NCBI GenBank assembly: GCA_030949825.1
Contig: JAUZSC010000035.1
Location: 1-64,000 of the forward strand
Source: Sulfurimonas sp.
GTDB taxonomy: Bacteria > Campylobacterota > Campylobacteria > Campylobacterales > Sulfurimonadaceae
Reading direction: 5' to 3'
Length of the DNA stretch: 64,000 nt
Shown: positions 1-9,071 of the stretch, piece by piece
Layout: the number at the start of each line of letters is the position of its first letter
Numbering within the stretch: the stretch's first letter is position 1
The notes under the pieces: model-generated
Database searches by the model: none
What the model was told of the DNA's origin: nothing
Seen by the model: only the letters and a program-made list of their open reading frames with translations
Made by a program: the position numbers and the translations under genes

Positions 1-2104
1 TAACCCAACTTCATCATTTTCCAAGCAGAAATCCACTAAATCCTCAAATTTGACAATTCTTTTGGATATTAAACCACTTGTTTTAGGGAAATCACCTTTC
101 AAATATACTAATGTGGTACCCGAATATAATATTATTTAAGTTTATATTAATGCTTAATTTGCTACAATCTTCGCATGTACATAATTAAAACAATCTCTAA
201 GAGCAAAAAAGACTCAACTCAGAACTATTACACTTATAGATTAATGGAATCCATAAGAGTTGGTAAAAAGGTGAAGAAAAGAACTCTCCTTAATTTAGGA
301 AGTGATTTTAATGTAGAACAAGAAGATTGGGCTACTTTATCCAAAAGAGTAGATGAGATTATCAAACAGGCTCCAAGTCTGTTTACACTAGATAAAGATT
401 TAGAAACAATCGCACAACACTATGCTCTAAAAATCATATCAGCACAAGCAGTAGTAGATACAACTCTTAATGATGAAGATAGATACAAAGAGATAGATAC
501 AACTACAATAAAAAATAGTGATATAAAAGATATAGGTATAGAGAATATACTTTATGAAACAATCAAAGAGTTAAAACTAGATGCTAAACTAAAAGAGTTA
601 GGTTTTACAAATATTCAATACAATAGTGCTATAGGCACTCTAATAGCAAAGATTGCTAATCCTAGTAGTGAAGCTAAAGCTTATGATTACTTATGTAATA
701 CAAGTGCTATTAATGAGCTTATAGGGTGTGATTATAATAAGATATCTTCTAATAGTATCTATAGAATATCCGATAAGCTTTTAGCTCATAAAGATGACTT
801 AGAAAAGCATCTATATACTACCCAAAAAGCAATATTTGAGTATGATGAAACAATAACTCTTTATGACCTTACTAACACATACTTTGAAGGTGGTGTTGAG
901 GGAGTAGAGAAAGCTAAAAGAGGAAGAAGTAAGGAAAAAGAAGTGATGCTAAAATCATTACTCTAGCAGTAATGCTTGATAGTAGTGGGTTTGTAAGAAA
1001 GAGTGAGATATTTGATGGGAATATTGGTGAAGCCACAACATTTAAAGAGATGTTAGATAAATTGAAAGTTCCTCAAAAAGAAAAAACCTTTTATCCTCTC
1101 ATAAATCATTATTGATTATGGATGCTGGTATAGCATCGCAGGAGAATATTGATTATCTTATTGAGAATAGCTATGAATACCTAGTTGTCAGCAGAAAACG
1201 CAATAAACAGTTTGATGAAGAGAAATCAACTCCTGTAAAATTAGATAAAAATGACAATGCTATAGTAAGAGCTATGAAGGTTGTCAATGAAGAAACTAAA
1301 GAGACTGAGTTATTTATACACTCTACTGCTAGAGAGGCTAAAGAGGAAGCTATGCAAAAAAGAGTACAAACTCTTTTTATAGAGAAGCTACAATATTTAA
1401 AAGATGGACTCTCTCTCAAAAGAAGAACTAAGGCTTATGATAAGGTGATAGAGACCATAGGAAGGCTCAAAGAGAAATATCCATCTATATCTCAATACTA
1501 TTCAACTACTGTCACTAAAGACCCAGATAGCGATAATGCAATAGATATAACTTGGAGTGAGAAGAAGACACTTGATAATAAAAGTGCTATTAATGGTATC
1601 TATTGTCTTAGAACCAATAACCAAACAATGGATGAGAAGACTCTATGGAAAACATATACAACACTTACTGATTTAGAATCAGTATTTAAGAGTTTAAAGT
1701 CTGAATTAGGATTAAGACCTATATTTCATCAAACACAGACTAGAGTAGATGGGCATCTCTTTATTACTCTTTTAGCTTATAGTATTATCCATACAATAAG
1801 GTACAAACTTAAACAAAAAGGTATTCACTATAGTTGGGATACGATAAGGCATATTCTGAGAAATCAAAAAGGATTACTACCAGTATGAAGTGTAAAGATG
1901 GCTCAACACTCTATATACGACAAAGTTCAGAATTAAATGAGAAGCAAAAAGAGATTTATGATGCACTTGAGATTAAATACGGAGCAGGAGATGTTACTAA
2001 AACTTTTATAGAATAATATAGATGTGGTACAGGTAAAATATTTGAAAAGGCTTTAAAGCCCCGAATATAGGTCTTTTTTAATTTTGGATGATGAAGTTGG
2101 GTTA
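1..2104 (+). mobile_element. IS1634-family insertion sequence
   Basis: The first 17 bases are repeated perfectly in inverted orientation at 2088-2104, bounding a 2.1-kb unit that contains one IS1634-type transposase gene. Sequence matching narK resumes immediately after 2104, so the right end is well placed; the left end coincides with the window edge and its outer flank cannot be checked. A ten-base direct repeat (119-128 and 2060-2069) and a nine-base one (111-119 and 2023-2031) lie inside the ends. Members of this family are known for unusually long target duplications, but none can be tested here because the left flank is missing. Confidence 0.7.
175..2016 (+). pseudogene. IS1634-family transposase, frameshifted
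   Basis: DDE transposase of the IS1634 (IS4-superfamily) type. The reading frame is conserved along the whole span but is split by three one-base losses near 944, 1087 and 1867, all in short A runs; restoring them joins the pieces into one protein of about 610 residues. Visible motifs are the first catalytic Asp in YDLTNTYFEGG (DNA about 862), the second in IMDAGIAS (about 1120) and the DLESVFKSLKSELGLRPI region carrying the catalytic Glu (about 1675). It starts at ATG 175. As read the gene is inactive; either it is decayed or the indels are sequence errors. Confidence 0.8.
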
Positions 2105-2386
2105 ATCATGGCAAACCTTGGTATGGCAAATGGAGCAGTATTTCAACTCGTACCTCAAAGATTTGCTAAAGATATCGGAATCATGACTGGACTTGTTGGT
2201 TGTGCCGATGGTTTAGGTGGAACTGCACTTATCAAAACACTTGGTTGGTCTAAAGGTGCATTTGATGGCTACGCGGTTGGATTTCTAATCTTTGCAGGTG
2301 TTGTTGTCATCGCTCTTATTGGTTTAAGTATGGTTAAAACTAGATGGAGAACTACTTGGGGCGCACAAGCTGGAGGTATGATTTAA
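2105..2386 (+). pseudogene. Nitrate/nitrite transporter NarK, C-terminal remnant
   Basis: The last 93 codons of a NarK-type MFS transporter, nearly identical in protein to the C-terminus of the intact gene just downstream (shared ANLGMANGAVFQLVPQRFAK and KTRWRTTWGAQ). It covers the final two transmembrane helices only. The 5' part is missing and replaced by the right end of the IS1634 element. Before the insertion the locus probably held two tandem narK copies, as found in some nitrate respirers. It cannot transport anything in this form. Confidence 0.85.
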
Positions 2387-2485
2387 CTTCCAAATTGCAA
2401 AATGTTTAAATTATAAGCACCTAAATAAAGAAATTCTAACTTATATCTATTATAATTGTAAGATTAATTATTAGAGGAGAAGAAT

Positions 2486-3766
2486 ATGTCAGTATTTAAA
2501 AAATTAAAAGGTCAAGGAGATATGCCCACACTCTTTGCAGCCTTTATCTACTTTGATTTAAGTTTTATGATTTGGACACTTATGGGTCCTCTTTCTTCTG
2601 AAATCATAGAGTCATTTGCCGCAACTGGTTTTATAATGACTAGTAGCCAAAAAGCGACTATGCTTTCGCTTCCTATTCTCTCAGGAGCAATTCTCCGTAT
2701 ATTTCTTGGTTTTGGTGTAGATAAATTTGGTGCTAAAAGAACTGCCCTTTTCTCTCAGGCAATCGTAATTTTTTCACTCATTTTTGTGTATGTTCTTGGT
2801 GAATCCATCACATATAACATGCTTCTTGTTATTGGTGTACTCTTAGGCTTTGCCGGGGCTTCATTTGCAGTAGCACTTCCTCAAGCGGGACAATGGTATC
2901 CACCAAAACTTCAAGGTCTTGTTTTAGGAATAGCAGGTTCTGCAAACTTTGGTGTAGTTATGGGATTTCTATTTTCTCCAAAAATAGCCCAACATTATGG
3001 ATGGCAAACAGTTTTTCTAATTGCTGCGATATTAGCAGGAATCTTATTTATCACCTATGCACTTATTGCAAAAGATGCTCCACCTGAGGTATATAGAGCA
3101 AATCCTAAAAAACTAAGAGACTATGTAAAACTTCTTAAAGATAGAGATACGTGGTGGTTTAACCTTTTTTATGCTATTAGCTTCGGTGGCTTTGTAGGCT
3201 TTGGTGTATTTTTAAAACTTTATCTTACAGATACTTACCCAGTCGAGATGAAAGAGTTAGGACTTTCTTGGTTCATGGAAGATAACATAAATGTAATGGC
3301 AGGCTACTTTGGCGCTCTTTGTATATTTGCTGGTACTTTTCTTAGACCAGTCGGTGGAGCTATTGCAGATAAAATAGGTGGGATAAAGGCACTTTATATT
3401 CTCTTTAGTACAGTAGCAGTCATGATGATTATAAATGCTACTCTTACAATTCCATTTATAGCAGTTGTTTTTGTATTTTTTATCACTATGGCAAATCTGG
3501 GAATGGCAAATGGAGCAGTTTTTCAACTCGTACCGCAACGTTTTGCAAAAGACATTGGCGTAATGGTTGGAATCGTAGGTGCTGCTGGTGGTTTAGGCGG
3601 AACAGCCCTTATAAAAACACTTGGTTGGTCAAAAGATACATACGATGGTTACACAGTAGGTTTCTTACTTTTCGCAGCTGTTGTCATCATTGCCATTATC
3701 GGTTTAGGCATGGTAAAAACACGATGGAGAACAACATGGGGAGCTCAGTCGGGAGGAATTATTTAA
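2486..3766 (+). CDS. narK: Nitrate/nitrite MFS transporter NarK
   Basis: A 426-residue, 12-helix major facilitator superfamily protein of the nitrate/nitrite porter family, acting in the inner membrane to import nitrate or exchange it for nitrite. The family is supported by the conserved loop GFGVDKFGAKRTA after TM2, the glycine-rich FAGASFAVALPQAGQWYPP segment, and the late ANGAVFQLVPQRF segment typical of NarK. A strong ribosome site (GAGGAGA at 2474-2480) precedes ATG 2486. The gene is full length; it follows a truncated paralogue and precedes convergent toxin-antitoxin genes. No nitrate reductase is in the window, so respiratory versus assimilatory use cannot be decided. Confidence 0.9.
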   Translation: MSVFKKLKGQGDMPTLFAAFIYFDLSFMIWTLMGPLSSEIIESFAATGFIMTSSQKATMLSLPILSGAILRIFLGFGVDKFGAKRTALFSQAIVIFSLIFVYVLGESITYNMLLVIGVLLGFAGASFAVALPQAGQWYPPKLQGLVLGIAGSANFGVVMGFLFSPKIAQHYGWQTVFLIAAILAGILFITYALIAKDAPPEVYRANPKKLRDYVKLLKDRDTWWFNLFYAISFGGFVGFGVFLKLYLTDTYPVEMKELGLSWFMEDNINVMAGYFGALCIFAGTFLRPVGGAIADKIGGIKALYILFSTVAVMMIINATLTIPFIAVVFVFFITMANLGMANGAVFQLVPQRFAKDIGVMVGIVGAAGGLGGTALIKTLGWSKDTYDGYTVGFLLFAAVVIIAIIGLGMVKTRWRTTWGAQSGGII

Positions 3767-3772
3767 GACTCC

Positions 3773-4043
3773 TCAGATTTTCAAAGTTAGTTGATTAGTA
3801 GAGTAATTATGAACTAATGCTTGTATGATATTTTGATACGATATACCAATATCATTTGCGCGTTGCTTTATAAAGTCTAAATCTGCACGTTTTAAATTAA
3901 TACTAATCTGTTTTTTTTTCATTCATATACTCAAGCGTGTGAGATGCCATTTTTACAATTTCTTTATTATCAAATGCAACTTTTTCAATAGTGTCATTTT
4001 CTATAGCTTCTAATATCTCTAACTCTTCTTCATTATATTTCAT
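3773..4043 (-). CDS. BrnA/CopG-like antitoxin, one-base frameshift
   Basis: A small protein of about 89 residues when one base of the nine-T run at 3911-3919 (A on the coding strand) is removed. The N-terminal part is acidic (MKYNEEELEILEAIENDT); the C-terminal part reads KKQISINLKRADLDFIKQRA, the strand-helix-helix pattern of a ribbon-helix-helix DNA-binding antitoxin of the BrnA/CopG type. It begins three bases after the toxin gene, the usual toxin-then-antitoxin order of brnTA. As sequenced the frame stops after MNEKKTD. Antitoxin identity is inferred from fold pattern and context. Confidence 0.6.
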
Positions 4044-4046
4044 AAT

Positions 4047-4314
4047 TTATCCTTCATACTGTTTATTTAATTTTCTACTCGGAATAATATTTTTTAAAAA
4101 AGATATCATCACCATCTAATACATAAGGAACATAATGTATATAGTTGTTTAAACTAACAACATAAATAAACTGATTAGGATACTTTTGAGAGTTAGGATG
4201 CTTATAGTTATCTAAAATACCGCCTTGCTTTTGAATCGCAGAAAGTACATCATCAAAACTAAAACCTATTTGAGATTTTAAAATACTATTTTTTTCTTCA
4301 CTCCATTTATACAC
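4047..4314 (-). CDS. BrnT-like type II toxin
   Basis: A small toxin-like protein starting at GTG 4314 (MYKWSEEKNSILKSQ), resembling BrnT-family RelE-fold ribonuclease toxins, which start with a W-x-x-x-K-N pattern and end in an S-R-K motif. As sequenced the frame ends at 4075 (KKYYSE); removing one base from the A6/T6 stretch near 4090-4101 gives an alternative end reading NIIPSRKLNKQYEG and stopping at 4047, three bases from the antitoxin start. I prefer the longer form because the S-R-K ending is typical. Expected target is mRNA or ribosome; not shown by the sequence. Confidence 0.55.
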
Positions 4315-4429
4315 TAGTTTACCTTGTTTATATATATAAGATAATTATGTCATAATATATTTTCTTTTACAAGTGCTAGTTTTTTCCAACTACTATCTAG
4401 CCAGAAAGGTTTAGAAATAAAATATCGAT

Positions 4430-4729
4430 TTAATTAAAATTTATTTTGATATTATTCTCAAGTATCTCGTGACGCAATAATTCATCTTTGGTATTAAAAT
4501 TAACTATATCTATTTTATAATCAAAATCTATTCTCATAAGCAAGCTTAAAAATAAAGATTTCTTTTTTCTAAAGTCTTGTTTTGATATATTTGTATCAAT
4601 AGCCAAGTCTATATCTCCACCTTTTTTACTATCGTCTGTTCTACTTCCAAAGAGATAAATATTAACATCTCCAAAACTTTTTAGTATGTTGCTTTGTAGT
4701 ATATTTATTATTCTTTTAGATAATCTCAT
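4430..4729 (-). CDS. MNT-domain nucleotidyltransferase antitoxin (MntA-like)
   Basis: A 99-residue minimal nucleotidyltransferase. The catalytic signature runs YLFGSRTDDSKKGGDIDLAI, a GS-x9-DxD pattern close to the GS-x10-DxD of MntA antitoxins, which neutralise the partner HEPN toxin by AMPylating it. It lies 12 bases downstream of the HEPN gene, so the pair forms a HEPN-MNT module with the toxin first. The C-terminal half is mixed basic and acidic without further recognisable motifs. Confidence 0.8.
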   Translation of the reverse strand: MRLSKRIINILQSNILKSFGDVNIYLFGSRTDDSKKGGDIDLAIDTNISKQDFRKKKSLFLSLLMRIDFDYKIDIVNFNTKDELLRHEILENNIKINFN

Positions 4730-4741
4730 TATTGATACTTT

Positions 4742-5201
4742 TTAAAAAAAATCCAATGAATTTAAATAATAACTCTCAATTTTTGAAAAATTGTCTACGC
4801 AATATTTTAAATCATTTAAAGCTTCTTCTAATTCTTCCGGATAATCATGTTCTAACTCATTTCTAACTTCTCGTAACTCTATCCAATTTTCTAAACTATC
4901 AATAATATTTTCTTTTTCAATATTTGATAATACCTCACTCATTTTACTATTGTTTATTCCTGCAATTTCAAGAAGGAGTGAAAATATCTTTGCACCCAAA
5001 AAAATCTTGAATGGAGGCAAATCTTTTGAGATAAGCATCTAGTATTGCTCTTTTCTCAGGCTTTAAAGTATTAAAAGTAAATTGCTCATAAATATTACTC
5101 TCTTTTAGTAATTCATCAATCAGTTCTTTATACTCTTTTAAAGCAGTATAATGTTTTTCTAATTTTGCAAATCGCTTATGGAGTATTTCTGTTTTATTCA
5201 T
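4742..5201 (-). CDS. HEPN-domain toxin (HepT-like), one-base frameshift
   Basis: A predicted HEPN RNase toxin of about 152 residues. It is read as two overlapping frames (MNKTEILHKRFAKL and, further on, GAKIFSLLLEIAG) that join into one helical protein when one base of the A7 run at 4998-5004 is removed. The catalytic motif is RNELEHDY, matching R-x4-H-x-Y of HepT, in which the Tyr is the residue AMPylated by the antitoxin. It overlaps the helicase-like gene upstream by a few bases. The frameshift may be an assembly indel rather than real decay. Confidence 0.7.
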
Positions 5202-5817
5202 TATCTTCCCTAAAATCTTTACGAACTTTTCCTTTCTTATGGCGAGGTTTCTTTCTTTTTTTCTCTTGTCTTGGCGCAGGACTTGGAGTAAAGCTTTCTA
5301 TCTCCATCTCTTGCATCTCACATCGCATTGCAAACTCTACAGCCTCAAAATTCTTTTCATCATCACTACAGACAAAAACGATAGAACGACCAAGTTCATC
5401 CACTAAACGCAAACGGTTGAAATAATCTTGTGTGTCAGTTGAGAGGTCATAACTTATAATCTCATCCATCTTTGCTTTTAAGTCAAGCACCTTTAAAATC
5501 ATATCGGTTGTGATTAAAACTTTTGTTTCACCCACTGTAAAAGAGCGCCTTGCATCTTCAACCTGTTCGGCTCTATGGTTTCCGTGAATAGCTAATGATT
5601 TTATCCCTTCTGCTTTTAAGTATGCATCTAGTGCATCTGCACTCTTCTTGCTTTTACAAATCACAACTCTTTGTTTTTCATTTGCACTTTTAAGCAAAAG
5701 ACCTAAGGCTTTGTTCTTATCATGTTGCGCTATAAAATAAACTTCTTGCGCTGTTCTCTTCGCAATACTTATAAAATCATAATACTTTTTTTCTTCTTTA
5801 ACTTCTACTTCTTCCAT
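5194..5817 (-). CDS. Stand-alone helicase C-terminal domain protein
   Basis: About 207 residues with only the second RecA-like lobe of a DEAD-box helicase: motif IV-like RVVICKSKKSADALDAYL, AIHGN, motif V-like VLITTDMILKVLDLKAKMD and a degenerate motif VI (QDYFNRLRLVDELGRS) in place of HRxGRxxR. No Walker A lobe exists upstream, so it is unlikely to be an active helicase. The C-terminal 30 residues are a lysine/arginine-rich tail (RQEKKRKKPRHKKGK) suited to RNA binding. ATG 5817 is preferred to TTG 5823 because AAGG lies in good position. It starts close to the methyltransferase stop, suggesting joint transcription. Confidence 0.6.
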   Translation of the reverse strand: MEEVEVKEEKKYYDFISIAKRTAQEVYFIAQHDKNKALGLLLKSANEKQRVVICKSKKSADALDAYLKAEGIKSLAIHGNHRAEQVEDARRSFTVGETKVLITTDMILKVLDLKAKMDEIISYDLSTDTQDYFNRLRLVDELGRSIVFVCSDDEKNFEAVEFAMRCEMQEMEIESFTPSPAPRQEKKRKKPRHKKGKVRKDFREDNE

Positions 5818-5827
5818 AATCAACCTT

Positions 5828-7029
5828 TTAATTTATCTTTCTTATAAAAACTACTTTGAGGTAATTTCCTTCTCTAAACTTCGGATGCACTCTAAAGTCT
5901 TTTGGTAATGTGTAACTTAACTCTATTTTATACTTTATATTTAACTCTTTAAAGGCTTTTTTTATAAAGTCATTAAAAGTCATCATTGAAAAATTTGCAG
6001 CATTCGTAGATGCTACTATAATTCCATTTATATTTGTGATTTGTATCGCCTCTTTAAGAAGGTTTACATAATCTTTAGATGCTGAAAAAGTATGCTTTTT
6101 ACTTCGCGCAAAACTAGGAGGGTCTAAAACCACCATATCAAACAAAAGACCTTTTTTAACAGCGTATTTAAAGTAGTTAAAAACATCTTCCACTATTATA
6201 TCTTGTGAGTCAGCATCTATGTTATTTACTTCAAATTGTTCACTCGTTTTAACTAAACTTCTTTTTGCCAAGTCCACACTTGTCGTCTTTTTTACTCCAC
6301 CTAAGTGTGCGTATACAGAAAATGCACCCGTATAGGAAAAAGTATTTAAAACACTTTTTCCTTTTGAATATTTATCACGAAGTGTTTTACGCACATCTTT
6401 TTGGTCTAAAAAAAATGCCAACCATTGCTCCATCATCCAGATGCACTGCAAAGTTTACATCGTTTTCTTTTACTATAAGCGGTGAAGGAGCATAGTCACC
6501 AAACAAAAAAATCTTCAGAATCATCAAGGTATTTTCCCTTTGCTTCAAAACGCTTTTTTTGATACACGCCCTTATAATCAACACTTAGTTTTAAAGCTTC
6601 TAAAATCATCTCTTTAAACGCATAGATGCCAAGACTGTACCAAGTAAGTACATAATAAGCATCGTAATAGTCAATAGTTAAACCACCTACTCCATCGCCC
6701 TCACCATTAAAAACTCTAAAAGTATTTGTAGATGCATCGTCAAAAAAGTCTTTTCTATATTCTATGGCTGTTTTTATTTTAGATGCAAAAAAAGAAGTGT
6801 CTATTGCTTCACTTTTTGTACTACTAAGTATCCAACCATAGCCCTTGTTTTGCTTACCATAATAGCCTTTAGCAATAAACTTAGCCTTAGCATCTACTAA
6901 ATCAACTACACAGCCCTCAAGCTCTAGCTCGGACAAGTCCACAATAGATTCTCTCAAGACAAGAGGATACCCATCTTTATACTTTTGAATATAGTCTGAT
7001 TTTATAGTGAGGCTAGTTACTTTTTCCAT
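5828..7029 (-). CDS. RlmI-like SAM-dependent rRNA methyltransferase, frameshifted
   Basis: About 400 residues once two one-base insertions are removed (T7 at 6505-6511 and T8 at 6408-6415, plus-strand A runs). N-terminal PUA-like domain (residues 1-75, with ERKD-like VDLVDAKAKFIAKGYYG), then RFVFNGEGDG-type linker region and a Rossmann methyltransferase with motif I VLNTFSYTGAFSVYAHLGG, acidic VDLAKRSL and catalytic-type VVLDPPSFARSK. This is the RlmI/RlmK architecture, which makes 5-methylcytosine in 23S rRNA. As printed the gene is in three frames; the complete coverage and motif retention argue for sequencing indels. Gene symbol withheld because several paralogues share the fold. Confidence 0.8.
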
Positions 7030-7174
7030 AGTGTAATTATAGTATAAATTTTAATCAATGTTTAAATCGAATTTTTATCATGAACAATATCTAATAATTT
7101 AAGCTCATGTATGATATACAAGTTTAGAGCATTACAATATTACTGCATAGGATACTATATAAGTTTTGCTATAA

Positions 7175-7534
7175 TTAGATAAATATTATACGAGTTGGAT
7201 CAGTTCCAATAAAAGCAGTTAAGTGTTTATAAGTTGCAAAATTATTGATGTTGCCGAGTTCAATATAGTTTGCTATTTTCTTCTCTTTCAAGTTCCTAAT
7301 TATTCGTTTACTAGGAGCTTGTAAGAGCAGATTTAAACTGCTTTTTAAAAAGATATTTGTGTTCTTTAACATTTCTGGGAATACCTGATTGACTATAGAT
7401 TTAATATGTGCATCTTTAGCATCAGTCATATCCATTTGATAGTGGTCTTTATATAAGACCTTTTCAGTTTCATCTGTGAAGCTGAAATCAAAACTATCTT
7501 TAGATATATCAATTCCTAAGAAATATTTATACAC
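7175..7534 (-). pseudogene. IS110-family transposase remnant with internal deletion
   Basis: 119 codons: an IS110/IS1111 N-terminus (MYKYFLGIDISKDSFDFSF, with the first DEDD Asp) continues for about 90 residues and is then joined directly to a piece of the C-terminal transposase_20 domain (NINNFATYKHLTAFIGTDPT). The full protein would be over 300 residues, so the middle, including the rest of the RuvC-like active site and the HhH segment, is deleted. Non-coding sequence upstream still carries a long inverted repeat. Confidence 0.75.
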
Positions 7535-7585
7535 ATAGTATCCTTTTAAAAGTAGAAAATAAAATTAAAAAACCAAAGGTTCAAT

Positions 7586-7713
7586 AATACATACAAACAG
7601 ATAAGCAAGTAACAGACTCGTATTGAGGTTCTTATCTTTTAGGAATAGACTTTAAGTTTAAAAGATAATTCCTAAGGAAAAATCGTTATCTTGCTTATCT
7701 CTTTGTATGTATT
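7586..7713 (-). repeat. Long inverted repeat upstream of IS110 remnant
   Basis: 7586-7609 and 7690-7713 form a 24-base imperfect inverted repeat (left arm AATACATACAAA plus ATAAGCAAG), with an inner pairing of CTTATCTTTTAGGAAT against ATTCCTAA. It lies between the start of the transposase remnant and the DUF445 gene, the position in which IS110 elements encode a structured guide (bridge) RNA. The role is inferred from position and pairing only. Confidence 0.45.
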
Positions 7714-7744
7714 TTACAGAAATTTTTGCTAGAAGGAAATATAA

Positions 7745-8455
7745 TTGAATATAAATAAAAGTCTACTAACAAATCTCATAGCCCTACTTCTTATCGCATT
7801 ATCATTCACACTTACTACAGAGTATGCATCTCTTCTTCTTTTTACAGGTCTTTTTGCTTTGTCGGGTGCTATTACGAACCAACTCGCCATCCATATGCTC
7901 TTTGAAAAAATTCCTTTTCTTTATGGTTCAGGTGTAATTCCGCAAAGATTTGAGGCCTTTAAGGAAGCAATAAAAAATCTTATGATGAATGAATTTTTCA
8001 CACAAGAACAACTTGAGATATTTTTTGCAAGCGAAGAAAAAAAAATAAACTTAGAACCTATCATACAAGAAACAGATTTTTCTCCTGCCTTTGACGCTTT
8101 AAGTAAAACAGTTATGGAGTCTTCATTTGGAGGAATGTTAGGGATGTTTGGAGGAGAATCTGCTCTAGATGCTTTAAAAGCACCCTTTTCTTCAAAAATG
8201 AAATCGGCTGTTATTAAGATAGTAAACTCTGATAGTTTTAACGCCACACTTCAAAACCATATGCAAAACTCATCTCTCAATGAAGACATGCTTGCATCTA
8301 TAGAAAATGTAATCGACACAAGACTCAATGAACTCACACCTCAAATGGTAAAAGAAATCGTTCAAACGCTCATAAAAGAACATTTAAGTTGGCTGGTTGT
8401 TTGGGGTGGCGTTTTTGGTGGACTTATTGGATTGGTGAGTTCTTTCTTCTTATAG
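7745..8455 (+). CDS. DUF445 family membrane protein
   Basis: 236 residues starting at TTG 7745 after a GAAGGAA ribosome site. Residues 5-25 and 27-50 are hydrophobic helices, followed by the DUF445 signature ALSGAITNQLAIHMLFEKIP, a soluble helical central region and a final transmembrane segment (WLVVWGGVFGGLIGLVSSFFL, cytoplasmic-membrane anchor). DUF445 proteins (YjiN/YheB relatives) have no agreed biochemical role. It stands alone between the IS110 remnant and a 390-base spacer. Confidence 0.8.
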   Translation: MNINKSLLTNLIALLLIALSFTLTTEYASLLLFTGLFALSGAITNQLAIHMLFEKIPFLYGSGVIPQRFEAFKEAIKNLMMNEFFTQEQLEIFFASEEKKINLEPIIQETDFSPAFDALSKTVMESSFGGMLGMFGGESALDALKAPFSSKMKSAVIKIVNSDSFNATLQNHMQNSSLNEDMLASIENVIDTRLNELTPQMVKEIVQTLIKEHLSWLVVWGGVFGGLIGLVSSFFL

Positions 8456-8847
8456 CCCTATAATAAGCAATATGAAGATATTGTTATTAAATTTTACAAC
8501 ATTTTGTTCTAAGTCTGCTAAATCTTGCTAAATTTTGTAAAACAATAGATTAATTCTCTAACTAAGAATAATAGTGTACTTCTACTAATTCATTTACTCC
8601 TACTTTTCAAATATTATTGTTGTAAACTTTTTTCTATAGCTATATCCATATTATCTCCTTTGGTATAAAAATGCCAAATAAGTAACTTTCTACACAGTTG
8701 TAGTACTTTTAATCAAATATACTGCTTAAAAATAAATAATATTTACTACTGAAGAGGGTTCGTTTGATTAGCTCGTTTATGCTCTAGTTCTATCTCTAGT
8801 ATTTTTAGCTTATCATCAAGAAAGATAAAAATAATAGTTATTTTTCA
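8456..8847. other. Spacer without a convincing gene
   Basis: 392 bases, very AT-rich. An imperfect inverted repeat (TTTTACAACATTTTG about 8494 and ATTTTGTAAAAC about 8531) could act as a terminator after DUF445. On the minus strand a 25-codon open stretch (DDKLKILEIELEHKRANQTN, about 8757-8830) has coding-like composition but no start or recognisable partner and may be a gene remnant. No RNA gene seen. Confidence 0.4.
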
Positions 8848-9051
8848 TTAAACTACTTCTATCCTTGCATCTGCTATTTCTATTATATCGCCAGCAATGA
8901 TTTTAGCTCGTTTTCTAAACTCTTGTTCGCCATTTCTATTTACATAACCCTCAGCAATTAGGTGCTTGGCCTGTGCTCCACTGTCTACTAAATCAAGTAC
9001 TTTTAGTAGTTTAAACAGCTCTATATAGTCGTCTTTTAATTCATATTTCAT
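8848..9051 (-). CDS. S4-domain RNA-binding protein (YbcJ-like)
   Basis: 67 residues forming essentially one S4 domain: LFKLLKVLDLVDSGAQAKHL, then IAEGYVNRNGEQEFRKRAKI and the closing AGDIIEIADARIEV strand. S4 domains bind structured RNA; stand-alone members such as YbcJ are thought to interact with ribosomal or tRNA, and no enzymatic domain is attached here. It is monocistronic, with an IS end 20 bases upstream of its start, which may affect its promoter. Confidence 0.8.
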   Translation of the reverse strand: MKYELKDDYIELFKLLKVLDLVDSGAQAKHLIAEGYVNRNGEQEFRKRAKIIAGDIIEIADARIEVV

Positions 9052-9071
9052 TTATTTCCTTTTATGCTTAA

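Noticed and set aside
1..135. Minus-strand open frame running off the left edge (about 43 codons, ending DFCLENDEVGL at the edge)
   Set aside because: It runs into the IS1634 terminal inverted repeat and shows no family match; probably non-coding IS end.
3257..3538. Minus-strand open frame within narK
   Set aside because: Antisense shadow of a strongly conserved transporter gene, with Cys/Asn/Ser-rich non-protein-like composition.
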